From positions 1 through 64,000 of the forward strand of contig CAVQSI010000016.1 of the NCBI GenBank assembly GCA_963715825.1: DNA of 64,000 nucleotides, written 5' to 3'. The stretch's first letter is position 1, and each line of letters opens with the position of its first letter. Shown here piece after piece: positions 36,919 to 44,930 of this stretch. This stretch comes from Sva-07 sp963715825 (GTDB lineage Bacteria > Actinomycetota > Acidimicrobiia > Acidimicrobiales > Ilumatobacteraceae). The position numbers and the translations under genes are program-made. Below the pieces are notes generated by a model. It was not told where the DNA came from. It made no database searches and saw only the letters and a program-made list of their open reading frames with translations.

Positions 36919-36968
36919 TGGATTCTCCTGGTGTTCCGTGTGGGTCGTCGAGTGGTCGGAGCTGGTTT

Positions 36969-36989
36969 CGCCGGTGCCCGGCACCGGCG
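36969..36989 (-). promoter_or_regulatory. hairpin in leuA leader
   Basis: CGCCGGTGCC-C-GGCACCGGCG, a perfect 10-bp inverted repeat, lies between the attenuator terminator and the leuA ribosome site. Its position allows an effect on translation or RNA stability. Confidence 0.5.
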
Positions 36990-37000
36990 TGACCGGGGCG

Positions 37001-37068
37001 GAAAAAGCAAGAACCCCCCGGCCGGAGGGCGGGGGGTGCGGGCGAACGCGAGTATGTGGCGCTCGCCC
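37001..37068 (-). terminator. leuA attenuator: pause hairpin and intrinsic terminator
   Basis: Directly after the leader stop, GGGCGAGCG can pair with CGC/TCGCCC (37068-37040), forming the pause or antiterminator stem. It is followed by CCCCCC ... GGGGGG (37036-37014) and then TTCTTGCTTTTT, a good intrinsic terminator upstream of leuA. The order leader peptide, stem, terminator is that of classic ribosome-mediated attenuation. Confidence 0.75.
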
Positions 37069-37100
37069 TACGTAAGCAGAAGGAGGCTGTGGCGCAACAT
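37068..37100 (-). CDS. leuL: leuA leader peptide
   Basis: A ten-residue peptide, MLRHSLLLLT, with four successive Leu codons (CTC CTT CTG CTT) plus an early TTG. CTT and TTG are rare in this GC-rich DNA, so ribosomes would stall when charged Leu-tRNA is scarce. TAGCGT lies nine bases upstream of the ATG, and an attenuator follows the stop. The tiny ORF is recognised by its codons and position. Confidence 0.8.
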   Translation of the reverse strand: MLRHSLLLLT

Positions 37101-37172
37101 CGGCGACCACGCTAGCACGACTCGCTGCATCTCGCGCTCGTCGCGCACCCGCCCGGTACGCTGGGCGCCAAC

Positions 37173-38468
37173 ATGACTGAATCAACAGCGCGACGAGGAG
37201 CGCCTCGTCGCCGGCGTTCTCGCCCGCAGACGTCGGACCAGCCGTACGACGGTGGCCACGTCAACACCTCGAATCTCACATCCATCAACGCCCTCCCACC
37301 GGTCGAGGCCCCGACGGGCTTCTTCGATCTCGGAGTCCCAGAGCGCATCGACGACGGGCTCGCTGCATGCGGCTTCGCCCAGCCCTTCGCCATCCAGACC
37401 GAGGCCATTCCGGTCGCGGTCACCGGCAAGGACGTCTGCGGCCGCGCCAAGACCGGCTCGGGCAAGACGCTTGCGTTCGGTGTGCCGATGCTGGCCCGCA
37501 TCACCGACAAAGCCGAGCCGTCACGACCGCTCGGTCTCGTGTTGGTGCCGACCCGCGAACTCGCCGTCCAGGTCGCCGAGGTACTCGAACCGGTCGCCCA
37601 CCACGCCGGCATGCGGGTACTGCCGGTGTACGGCGGCGCCTCGCGTCACCATCAGGTCGACGAGATGGCCAAGGGCGTCGAGATCGTCATCGCCACACCG
37701 CTGCGGCTGATCGACCTGATCAAGTCGAACGAGATCTCGCTCGAACACATCCAGATCGTCACGCTCGACGAGGCCGACCGCATGGCCGACGACGGCTTCA
37801 CCCCGCAGGTCGAGTGGATCCTGCGCCACTGCGGTAGCCGCAACCAGACGATGTTGTTCTCGGCCACGCTCGATGGCGACGTCGGCCACCTGATCAAGCA
37901 CTACCAGACCGATCCCGTGACCGTGGCGATCGACGAAGCCACCGACACCGTCGGCACGATGCACCACCTGTTCCTCGCCGTGCACCACATGGACAAGGAC
38001 AAGGTGATCGGTTCGATCGCGAAGTCGATCCCCAAGGTGCTCGTGTTCTGCCAGACCAAGCGCAACTGTGATCGCGTCGCACGCAACCTCGAGGACCTCG
38101 GCGTCAACGCCGGCGCGCTGCACGGCGACATGCAACAGAGCGGGCGCGAACGTGCGTTGCGCAACTTCGCCGAAGGCAAGCTCGCCGTGCTCGTCGCCAC
38201 CGACGTCGCCGCCCGCGGTATCGACATCGACGACATCGGCGCGGTGATCCACTACGAGCCTGCGAAGGACGTCAAGGACTACCTGCACCGTTCGGGTCGC
38301 ACCGCTCGCGCCGGGCGCGACGGCTGGGCGGTCACGATGGTCGAGTACAACCAGCACACCCAGATGCGGATCCTGCAGCGTGGCATGCGGTTGCCGACCG
38401 AGAAGCCGATCGAGGTCTTCTCGAACGACTCGCGGCTGCTGCACCTCCCCGAGTTCGAGTCGGAGTAG
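37173..38468 (+). CDS. DEAD-box RNA helicase
   Basis: ATP-dependent RNA helicase of 431 residues with all core motifs: Q motif (GFAQPFAIQTEAIPV), AKTGSGKTLAF (I), PTRELAVQV (Ia), LDEADRMADDG (DEAD, II), FSATLDGD (SAT, III), VFCQTKRNCDRVARNL (IV), ATDVAARGIDIDD (V) and HRSGRTARAGRDG (VI). A short basic N-terminal tail and almost no C-terminal extension. TACGCT upstream of the ATG gives a near-leaderless start. It is divergent from leuA. Confidence 0.95.
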   Translation: MTESTARRGAPRRRRSRPQTSDQPYDGGHVNTSNLTSINALPPVEAPTGFFDLGVPERIDDGLAACGFAQPFAIQTEAIPVAVTGKDVCGRAKTGSGKTLAFGVPMLARITDKAEPSRPLGLVLVPTRELAVQVAEVLEPVAHHAGMRVLPVYGGASRHHQVDEMAKGVEIVIATPLRLIDLIKSNEISLEHIQIVTLDEADRMADDGFTPQVEWILRHCGSRNQTMLFSATLDGDVGHLIKHYQTDPVTVAIDEATDTVGTMHHLFLAVHHMDKDKVIGSIAKSIPKVLVFCQTKRNCDRVARNLEDLGVNAGALHGDMQQSGRERALRNFAEGKLAVLVATDVAARGIDIDDIGAVIHYEPAKDVKDYLHRSGRTARAGRDGWAVTMVEYNQHTQMRILQRGMRLPTEKPIEVFSNDSRLLHLPEFESE

Positions 38469-38473
38469 CACCC

Positions 38474-39358
38474 GTGGCGGCGCAGAACATGCCTGCCGCC
38501 GAGATCGACATCGACGAAGGCCTCGTTCGTCGTCTGCTCGCCGATCAACACCCCGACCTGGCTGATCTGCCGCTCGCGTTGGTGGCCAACGGGTGGGACA
38601 ACGTCATCTTCCGACTCGGCGAGGCGCTCACCGTGCGCCTGCCACGCCGCGAGCTCGCCGCCGACCTGGTCGTCAATGAGCAACGCTGGCTGGCCGAACT
38701 GGCCCCGCAGCTGCCGATCCCGATTCCGACGCCGGCGCGGATCGGAGTTCCACACGGCGACTACCCGTGGTGTTGGTCCGTGGTGCCCTGGTTCAACGGC
38801 GACGTGGCCGCCGACGTCGTGCTCGCCGACACGACCGCCGAGGCCCAGCGACTCGGACGGTTCGTCGCTGCCCTGCACGTGCCCGCGCCCGCTGACGCAC
38901 CGCTCAACGCTTTCCGCGGGCAGCCGGTCGTCGAGCTGCGACCCCGGGTCGCAGCCAACATCGCGCGGCTCGGCGGCCTGATCGACGCGGCTGGCGTCGC
39001 CGCTCGCTTCGAGCAGCTCGCCCGCGTCGACGAGTGGCTTGACGCCCCGGTGTGGTTGCACGGTGACCTGCACTCGGCGAACGTCGTCGTGCTCGACGGG
39101 GCGATCGGCGCGGTCATCGACTTCGGCGACATCACCTCCGGCGACCCGGCTGTTGATCTGGCGATCGGTTGGATGCTGTTCGACGACGCCGCGCTCGATG
39201 TGTTCCGGGCGTCGGCGGGAACGGTCGACGACGCCACCTGGAGCCGGGCGCAGGCGTGGGCGTTGCACTTCGCGCTGCTCTACCTGTTGCACTCGGCCGA
39301 CAGCGCGCGCTTCGCCCGGATGGGCGCCCACCTGCTCGAGCGCATCGTTCCCTCGTGA
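38474..39358 (+). CDS. aminoglycoside phosphotransferase (APH)-fold kinase
   Basis: A 294-residue small-molecule kinase-like protein. The N-lobe has GWDNVIFRLGEALTVRLPRR, the catalytic loop is WLHGDLHSANVVV and the metal-binding loop VIDFGDITSGDPAVDLA. The HGDLHSxN and DFGD residues needed for activity are intact. Such proteins phosphorylate diverse metabolites as well as antibiotics, and no substrate is evident. GTG start five bases after the helicase stop, so probably one transcript. Confidence 0.88.
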   Translation: MAAQNMPAAEIDIDEGLVRRLLADQHPDLADLPLALVANGWDNVIFRLGEALTVRLPRRELAADLVVNEQRWLAELAPQLPIPIPTPARIGVPHGDYPWCWSVVPWFNGDVAADVVLADTTAEAQRLGRFVAALHVPAPADAPLNAFRGQPVVELRPRVAANIARLGGLIDAAGVAARFEQLARVDEWLDAPVWLHGDLHSANVVVLDGAIGAVIDFGDITSGDPAVDLAIGWMLFDDAALDVFRASAGTVDDATWSRAQAWALHFALLYLLHSADSARFARMGAHLLERIVPS

Positions 39359-39469
39359 CCACCGGATCCCCACGCGTCGCAGCGACGATGGCTACCGTGG
39401 CGAACGAACCGCCGCACCATCGACGGCTCGTCGACACCACGTCGACACGACGATCGAGAAGGAGTCCCG

Positions 39470-40072
39470 ATGATCACATCCGAGTCCAAGGCCCTGAGCG
39501 AGCGCAAAGCCATCGTGTGGGCCGTCCGTGCCGTCAGCTATCTCGTCTACTTCTACCTCATCGTCGTCGAGATCATCTTGATCATCGGCTTCTTCCTCCT
39601 GCTGTTCGGCGCGAATCCGACCGCAGGGTTCACCGAGTGGGCCTACCGGAACCTCGACCGCGTGATGGCGCCGTTCCGCGGCATCTTCTCGCCGATCGAA
39701 CTCGGCACGACCGGCAACGACGTCGCGGCCACCTTCGACACCTCGGTGCTGTTCGCAATGATCATCTACGGCATCGTCGCACTGCTCTTCAGCGTCCTGA
39801 TCGGATGGCTGTCCGGCCGCCTCGACCAGATCCATGCCGCCGAGAGCGAGCTCGATCGTCAAGCCGAGGTCGCGCAGCGCCAGGCCGAGGCCGACGCTCG
39901 CATGCTCGCCACCCAGCAGGCCGCTGCCCAGGCGGCTCAGGCCCAGGCGGCTCAGGCCCAGGCGGCGGGAACGCAGGCTCCCGCTGGAGCGGTGCCGCCG
40001 ACAGCAGCCTCGCCCGCTCCCGTGGCCCCCACCCCGCCGTCGCAGATTCCGCCGGCACCCCCGACACCCTGA
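39470..40072 (+). CDS. membrane protein with coiled coil and Ala/Pro-rich tail
   Basis: A 200-residue protein. Two hydrophobic segments (VSYLVYFYLIVVEIILIIGFFL and VLFAMIIYGIVALLFSVLIGW) recall YggT-type proteins. A Gln/Glu/Ala coiled coil follows (HAAESELDRQAEVAQRQAEA), then a low-complexity QAAQAQAAQAQAAG stretch and a Pro-rich end. AAGGAG lies a few bases before the ATG. Function unknown. Confidence 0.75.
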   Translation: MITSESKALSERKAIVWAVRAVSYLVYFYLIVVEIILIIGFFLLLFGANPTAGFTEWAYRNLDRVMAPFRGIFSPIELGTTGNDVAATFDTSVLFAMIIYGIVALLFSVLIGWLSGRLDQIHAAESELDRQAEVAQRQAEADARMLATQQAAAQAAQAQAAQAQAAGTQAPAGAVPPTAASPAPVAPTPPSQIPPAPPTP

Positions 40073-40120
40073 GCGGCCCCTGCCCCCGCCGCTGAGCGAG
40101 AGCGGGTCGGGGCGACGCGA

Positions 40121-40576
40121 TCAGCCGGCCGACTGTTTCGCGGTGCCGTTGGCGGCCTTGGCATCGATCCACGACCGCACTTGCGGCAGCAGCGTCACGA
40201 GACCGATCACGCCGGCGATGCTGACCGAGATGCCCACGATCCGCAGCCCGGGGAACAGGACCGCGGCAACGATGCCGCCGACGATCATCGCGACGCCGGA
40301 TGCGGCCAGGGCGGCTCGCCCGGTGTTGTTGTCGGTGACTCGCACCGCAGCGCCCGCGGCGGTTGCCGTGGTGCGGTCGAGCATGCGCTCGGCCCAGGCG
40401 AACTCGGTGGCCAGGATCACGAGGCCGAGGATGATCACCAGCACGCCGGGGCCGGGCAGGGCGAGCATGGCGACGCCGGCCAGCAGGACTGCGGTGCCGA
40501 GGATGAGGATCATCAGCCGCTTGGCGTTGCGGGCGATGAACCGGATCCACTGACCGGGTGTGTGCAGATCGAGCAT
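40121..40576 (-). CDS. PGPGW-motif membrane protein
   Basis: A 151-residue membrane protein of the PGPGW family: ALPGPGVLVIILGLVILATEF is the signature (here PGPGVLV), followed by FAWAERMLDR and a second pair of helices (GVAMIVGGIVAAVLFPGLRIVGI). GATACT lies six bases before the ATG, supporting this start. Role unknown. Confidence 0.8.
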   Translation of the reverse strand: MLDLHTPGQWIRFIARNAKRLMILILGTAVLLAGVAMLALPGPGVLVIILGLVILATEFAWAERMLDRTTATAAGAAVRVTDNNTGRAALAASGVAMIVGGIVAAVLFPGLRIVGISVSIAGVIGLVTLLPQVRSWIDAKAANGTAKQSAG

Positions 40577-40764
40577 CTGCTCAGTATCGCCTGCGCAGGC
40601 CCGAAGTAGCCCACTGCGGCGATCGGTCGGCCAAGGGCGGTCGCCATCGTCGCGATGAGGCGGTCGACGGTGTCGGGTTCGACGTCACCGGGCGGGATGA
40701 TCAGCGTGAGGATCTGATCGCCGACCTGCACCACCCCGAGTTGCACCGACGTTCCGGAGGGCAA
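40513..40764 (-). CDS. possible small protein, uncertain
   Basis: An open frame of 83 codons. The first 60 (VQLGVVQVGDQILTLIIPPG, then DVEPDTVDRLIATMATALGR) have typical coding third positions, while the end loses that pattern where it overlaps the PGPGW gene by 64 bases. It may be a real short gene with a damaged end, or chance. It starts with TTG. No family recognised. Confidence 0.3.
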   Translation of the reverse strand: MPSGTSVQLGVVQVGDQILTLIIPPGDVEPDTVDRLIATMATALGRPIAAVGYFGPAQAILSRCSICTHPVSGSGSSPATPSG

Positions 40765-40800
40765 CGCTCGTGCCCGGCCGGGTGGCCGTAGCGCACGGGA

Positions 40801-41241
40801 TCAGACGGCGGTTGCGACGAAAACGGGGATGACGCGGTCGGTCTTGGCCTGGTAGTCGGCGTACGACGGGAACACCTCGACGGCGCGGTCCCACCAGATC
40901 GCCCGTTCGTCGCCCTCGGCGACATGGGTGACGTAGTCGTGCGGCTCGGGGCCGTCCTGGATCATCACGAGCGGCTCGGCGATGAGGTTGTGGTACCAGC
41001 CGGGGTTGGTCGGCGCACCGCCCATCGACGCGACGAGCGCATAGTCGCCGTCGTGCTCGACGCGCATCAACGCGAACTTGCGGATCTTGGCGCTGCTCGC
41101 GCCGAGCGACGTCACGATGACCACCGGGATCCCGGTGTCGCGCAGCGTGTTGGCCTCGCGCCCGTGGGTCGCCTCGTAGGTGGCGACCTGGTCGCGGACC
41201 CAGTCGAGGGTGCTCGGTTCGTACTCTCCGGTCAGCGGCAT
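40801..41241 (-). CDS. deazaflavin (F420)-dependent nitroreductase family protein
   Basis: A 146-residue DDN-type split-barrel protein: VTSLGASSAKIRKFALMRVE, then YALVASMGGAPTNPGWYHNL, the conserved cofactor-binding block of F420H2-dependent reductases. Likely reduces quinones or other hydrophobic acceptors at the membrane. TAGGCT six bases upstream of the ATG supports a leaderless start. Confidence 0.9.
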   Translation of the reverse strand: MPLTGEYEPSTLDWVRDQVATYEATHGREANTLRDTGIPVVIVTSLGASSAKIRKFALMRVEHDGDYALVASMGGAPTNPGWYHNLIAEPLVMIQDGPEPHDYVTHVAEGDERAIWWDRAVEVFPSYADYQAKTDRVIPVFVATAV

Positions 41242-41288
41242 CGCGCCAGCCTAGGCAGGCGCACCGGTGATGGAACCGAGGCTCCGGC

Positions 41289-41873
41289 TCAGCCCAACCA
41301 GGCGGGTCGATTGGCCTCGTAGGTGTCGATGGCGTCGGCGTGGGTGAGCGTGATGCCGACGTCGTCGAGGCCGTTGAGGAACCGATGCTGGGTCTGGGGA
41401 TCCATCGGGAACGACTCGTCGATCCCCGCCGCAGGCACCTCGACCTTGAGCTGCTCCATGTCGACGACGATCTGCGTCTCGGCGTCGGCTTCGATCGCCG
41501 CCCAGATCGCCTCGACCGTCGCCTCCGGCACGACGACCGGCACGAGGCCGTTCTTGGTGCAGTTGTTGCGGAAGATGTCGGAGAAGCTCGGTGCGATGAC
41601 GGCGTCGAAGCCGTACTGCTGGATCGCCCACACGGCATGCTCGCGTGACGAGCCGACGCCGAACGCAGGGCCGGCGACGAGGACGTTCGCCTGGGCGTAG
41701 CGCTCGTCGTTGAGCACGAAGTCGCGGTCGTCGCGCCACGTGGAGAACAGGCCCTTGTCGAACCCGGTGCGCTCGACGCGCTTGAGCCAGTCGGCGGGGA
41801 TGATCTGGTCGGTGTCGACGTCGGAGCGCTTGAGCGGAACCCCGGTGCCGGTGATCACGTGCACGGCCTTCAT
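41289..41873 (-). CDS. leuD: 3-isopropylmalate dehydratase small subunit
   Basis: Small subunit of the leucine-pathway isomerase, 194 residues. Substrate loop motifs are SDVDTDQIIPADWLKR and GPAFGVGSSREHAVWAIQQ, with NNCTKNGLVPVVV later. The ATG overlaps the leuC stop by four bases (ATGA), so the subunits are coupled. Confidence 0.96.
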   Translation of the reverse strand: MKAVHVITGTGVPLKRSDVDTDQIIPADWLKRVERTGFDKGLFSTWRDDRDFVLNDERYAQANVLVAGPAFGVGSSREHAVWAIQQYGFDAVIAPSFSDIFRNNCTKNGLVPVVVPEATVEAIWAAIEADAETQIVVDMEQLKVEVPAAGIDESFPMDPQTQHRFLNGLDDVGITLTHADAIDTYEANRPAWLG

Positions 41874-43279
41874 GACTCGGCCCCTTCCAGGTCGGCAGGT
41901 GTACAGAACGTGCCCTTCACGGCGGTCGCTGCGGCGACGCCCGGTGACACGAGGTGCGTGCGGCCGCCTCGTCCCTGCCGGCCTTCGAAGTTGCGGTTGC
42001 TGGTGCTGGCCGCCCGCTCGCCGGGCGCGAGCTTGTCGGGGTTCATCGCGAGACACATCGAGCATCCGGGTTCGCGCCAGTCGGCGCCGGCGGCGATGAA
42101 CACCTGGTCGAGGCCCTCCTCGATCGCCTGCGCCTTCACGGCATGGCTGCCCGGAACGACCATCACTCGCGGCACGGTGACGGTGCGTCCCTTCATCACG
42201 GCGGCCGCGGCGCGGAGATCTTCGATACGGCTGTTGGTGCACGACCCGATGAACACCGTGTCGACAGCGACGTCGCGCATCGGCGTGCCAGGTTCGAGGC
42301 CCATGTACTCGAGCGCCCGCGCCACCGTCTCCTTGGTGGTCGGGTTGTCGTAGTCGTCGGGTGACGGCACGACCGAGTCGATCGGAGCGACCTGGCCGGG
42401 GTTGGTGCCCCAGGTGACGTGCGGTCGAATGGCAGCGGCGTCGAGGACGACCTCGTTGTCCCACACGGCGTCGTCGTCGGAGTGCAGCGTCGCCCAGTCG
42501 GCGACAGCGACGTCCCAGTCGGCTCCGCTCGGTGCGTTGGCGCGGCCCTGGAGGTACTCGAACGTGGTTGCGTCAGGAGCGATCATTCCCGCCTTGGCGC
42601 CGGCTTCGATCGACATGTTGCACACCGTCATGCGGCCCTCCATCGACAACGCTCGGATCGCGGAGCCGCGGTACTCGATCACGTGGCCGATGCCGCCGCC
42701 GGTGCCGATCTCACCGAGGATCGCGAGGATCACGTCCTTGGCCGTGACGCCCGGTTGCAGGTCACCGTCGACGGTGACCGACATCCACTTCGGGCGCTGC
42801 TGGGGGAGTGTCTGGGTGGCGAGGACGTGCTCGACTTCGCTGGTGCCGATGCCGAACGCGAGCGCACCGAACGCACCGTGCGTTGCGGTGTGCGAATCGC
42901 CGCACACGATGGTCATGCCCGGCAGCGTGCGCCCCTGCTCGGGGCCGATCACGTGCACGATGCCCTGGTTCGGGTCGCCCATCGGGAAGTTGGTGATGCC
43001 GAACTCGGCGGTGTTCGCCCGCAGCGTGTCGATCTGCTTGGCCGAGATCGGGTCGGCGATCGGCTGGTCGATGTTCTCGGTGGGGACGTTGTGGTCCTCG
43101 GTGGCGATCGTCAGGTCGGGACGCCGGACGGTGCGGCCGGTGAGGCGCAGCCCGTCGAACGCCTGCGGGCTCGTGACCTCGTGGACGAGGTGCAGGTCGA
43201 TGTACAGCAGGTCGGGTTCATCCGGTGCCGAGTGCACCAGGTGGCGCTCCCACACCTTCTCCGGCAGTGTCTTGCCCAT
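41870..43279 (-). CDS. leuC: 3-isopropylmalate dehydratase large subunit
   Basis: Aconitase-family large subunit with a [4Fe-4S] cluster, 469 residues. Cluster cysteines are in FIGSCTNSRIEDL and EPGCSMCLAMNPD. The active-site segment VCGDSHTATHGAFGALAFG is intact. Together with LeuD it isomerises 2- to 3-isopropylmalate and, in citramalate users, the C5 analogue as well. AAGGAG precedes the ATG by about nine bases. The promoter region contains the IclR palindrome. Confidence 0.97.
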   Translation of the reverse strand: MGKTLPEKVWERHLVHSAPDEPDLLYIDLHLVHEVTSPQAFDGLRLTGRTVRRPDLTIATEDHNVPTENIDQPIADPISAKQIDTLRANTAEFGITNFPMGDPNQGIVHVIGPEQGRTLPGMTIVCGDSHTATHGAFGALAFGIGTSEVEHVLATQTLPQQRPKWMSVTVDGDLQPGVTAKDVILAILGEIGTGGGIGHVIEYRGSAIRALSMEGRMTVCNMSIEAGAKAGMIAPDATTFEYLQGRANAPSGADWDVAVADWATLHSDDDAVWDNEVVLDAAAIRPHVTWGTNPGQVAPIDSVVPSPDDYDNPTTKETVARALEYMGLEPGTPMRDVAVDTVFIGSCTNSRIEDLRAAAAVMKGRTVTVPRVMVVPGSHAVKAQAIEEGLDQVFIAAGADWREPGCSMCLAMNPDKLAPGERAASTSNRNFEGRQGRGGRTHLVSPGVAAATAVKGTFCTPADLEGAES

Positions 43280-43322
43280 CGTGACGGCTCCTTGTCGATC
43301 AATTCGGCGGGTCGTTGCGGCG

Positions 43323-43337
43323 TCCCACAATGTGGGA
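43323..43337. promoter_or_regulatory. palindromic operator between leuC and the IclR regulator
   Basis: TCCCACA-A-TGTGGGA, a perfect 15-bp palindrome, lies in the 73-bp divergent intergenic space. It abuts the TAGCGT -10 box of the regulator and lies about 44 bp upstream of leuC. Placement fits repression of both directions by the IclR-family product. Confidence 0.75.
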
Positions 43338-43352
43338 TAGCGTTCTTGCAAT

Positions 43353-44003
43353 ATGGACAGCGTATCCGGCGTCGGTGTGCTCGACAAGGCCGTCGTCGTG
43401 TTGCAGGCGGTTGCGCACTCGCCGGCGACCTTGGCCGACCTCGTCGGGAGTACCGGGTTGCCCCGCGCCACGGTGCATCGCCTCGCGGCGGCGCTGGAGT
43501 TCCACGGCCTGCTGCGCCGTGACGCTGCCGGTCGCTACGAACTCGGCCTCGCCCTGGTGTCGCTCGGCCAGGCCGCCGCCGAGCGCTTTCCGCTCGTCGA
43601 GCTCGCTCGTCTGGTTCTCGACGACCTCCGCACGGTGACCGGCGAGAGCGTGCAGCTGTTCGTGCGAGAGGGGGCGCAGCGGCGCTGCGTCGTGTCGCTC
43701 GAGTCGCCGCACGGCCTGCGGTGGATCGTCCCACAGGGATCGGTGCTGCCGCTCGACGTCGGATCGGCAGGCCGGGTGCTGACGGGCGAGCGCTCGAAGC
43801 ATGGCTGGGTGCAGAGCATCGGTGAGCGCGAAGCCGGCGTCGCCTCGGTGAGCGCGCCGGTGATCGGCTCGGATGGTTCGACGATCGCGGCGCTGTCGGT
43901 CAGCGGGCCGATCGAACGGCTGACCCGCCAACCCGGCAGGCGCTTCGGCGATGCAGTGGTCGCGGCGGCCCAGCGAGTGTCGGCGGTATCGCTGACCGCT
44001 TGA
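43353..44003 (+). CDS. IclR family regulator, LtbR/NdgR type
   Basis: A 216-residue IclR regulator with winged helix GVLDKAVVVLQAVAHSPATL ... LPRATVHRLAAALEFHGLLRR and a C-terminal effector domain (IVPQGSVLPLDVGSAGRVL, VSAPVIGSDGSTIAALSVSG). Regulators of this type sit divergently beside leuCD in many actinobacteria (LtbR in corynebacteria, NdgR in streptomycetes) and repress leucine genes. Identification rests on family and synteny. Confidence 0.9.
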   Translation: MDSVSGVGVLDKAVVVLQAVAHSPATLADLVGSTGLPRATVHRLAAALEFHGLLRRDAAGRYELGLALVSLGQAAAERFPLVELARLVLDDLRTVTGESVQLFVREGAQRRCVVSLESPHGLRWIVPQGSVLPLDVGSAGRVLTGERSKHGWVQSIGEREAGVASVSAPVIGSDGSTIAALSVSGPIERLTRQPGRRFGDAVVAAAQRVSAVSLTA

Positions 44004-44014
44004 CGCGCCCGTTG

Positions 44015-44437
44015 TCAGCCCAGTGCGAACGCAGCCCGCGACTGTTCGACCAGCGGCTCGCCCGGTGTCCCCCACGACCACACGTACTCGAGCGCATGAC
44101 CGAAGGCGATCTCGATCTGCAGCTCGAACCCGTCGGTGCCCCGGCCGTTGTTGAACGTCGAGCCACTCGACTGGACGAGTTGACCCACGCCCGTCAGCTC
44201 GGCGCACAGCACGAACAGCGACGCCTCACCCGACCACATGTCGAAGGCCAGCAGCGTGTGCTCGCGGTGCAGCTCGGTCCCGTCGGGAGCGGTGGCGACG
44301 TAGTCGATGGTGGCGCCCATGCCGTCGAGCACCGGTGCGATGTCGATCGTCGCGGTGAACGGCCCGCTCTCGGCGCCGTCGCCGGCCCCCTCGTAGCGGC
44401 CTGCCGCGGCAACGACGCGGTCGATGATCGTCTCCAT
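44015..44437 (-). CDS. hypothetical protein
   Basis: A 140-residue soluble protein I do not recognise. It begins METIIDRVVAAAGRYEGAGD and has alternating hydrophobic strands (ATIDYVATAPDGTELHREH, LLAFDMWSGEASLFVLCAE, FELQIEIAFGHALEYVWSWG), suggesting a beta-barrel like those of small lipocalin-type proteins. TACGGT six bases before the ATG supports both the start and that the gene is real. Confidence 0.65.
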   Translation of the reverse strand: METIIDRVVAAAGRYEGAGDGAESGPFTATIDIAPVLDGMGATIDYVATAPDGTELHREHTLLAFDMWSGEASLFVLCAELTGVGQLVQSSGSTFNNGRGTDGFELQIEIAFGHALEYVWSWGTPGEPLVEQSRAAFALG

Positions 44438-44469
44438 CACCTCACCGTAGATCGCGAGGCCAACGTCGC

Positions 44470-44865
44470 TCAGGCAGCAGCTTGCGCCTCGCGCCACAGC
44501 CACCAGACGAGTGGCGCCTGCATCGGCAGCCGAATCCAGTTCGGTGGGCCGCTGGCGGTCCCGACGCTGCGAGTCAGCGTGCCATCGACCGGCTTGACCT
44601 CGACACGCTTGATCGCCATGTCGACGTTCGCCGGGAACACGGCGACGGTGAGCGCCAGCAGCCCGAGGGCCGAAACCCGTCGGGTCGGCGGCACCCACAT
44701 TCCGACGCCGAGTGCGATCTCGGCGGCTCCGCTGAGTCGATTGGCGAGCGGTGCGTTCGGGAACCAGTCGGGCACGATCGACTCGAAGAAGTCGGGCTTC
44801 GCGAAGTGCATCACCCCGGCCGAGACGAACAGAGCACCAGCGGCGAACGGGGACCAGCGGGACAT
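44470..44865 (-). CDS. DoxX-like membrane protein
   Basis: A 131-residue four-helix protein (AAGALFVSAGVMHFAKPDFF, RLSGAAEIALGVGMWVPPT, LGLLALTVAVFPANVDM). The MHFAKPDFFESIVPDWFP and AEIALGVG segments are typical of DoxX/SURF4-like proteins. Redox roles have been suggested for the family; nothing here specifies one. The start could also be a TTG four codons upstream. Confidence 0.82.
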   Translation of the reverse strand: MSRWSPFAAGALFVSAGVMHFAKPDFFESIVPDWFPNAPLANRLSGAAEIALGVGMWVPPTRRVSALGLLALTVAVFPANVDMAIKRVEVKPVDGTLTRSVGTASGPPNWIRLPMQAPLVWWLWREAQAAA

Positions 44866-44930
44866 GACCCCAGTCAAGCCTCCGTCGAACCGCTCGTCGC
44901 AGCCGAAGGCGATCCGCGTACGCTGGCGGG

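Noticed and set aside
38474..39358. Aminoglycoside resistance gene
   Set aside because: The APH fold is clear, but the family is broad and the neighbours are housekeeping genes. Nothing indicates antibiotic specificity.
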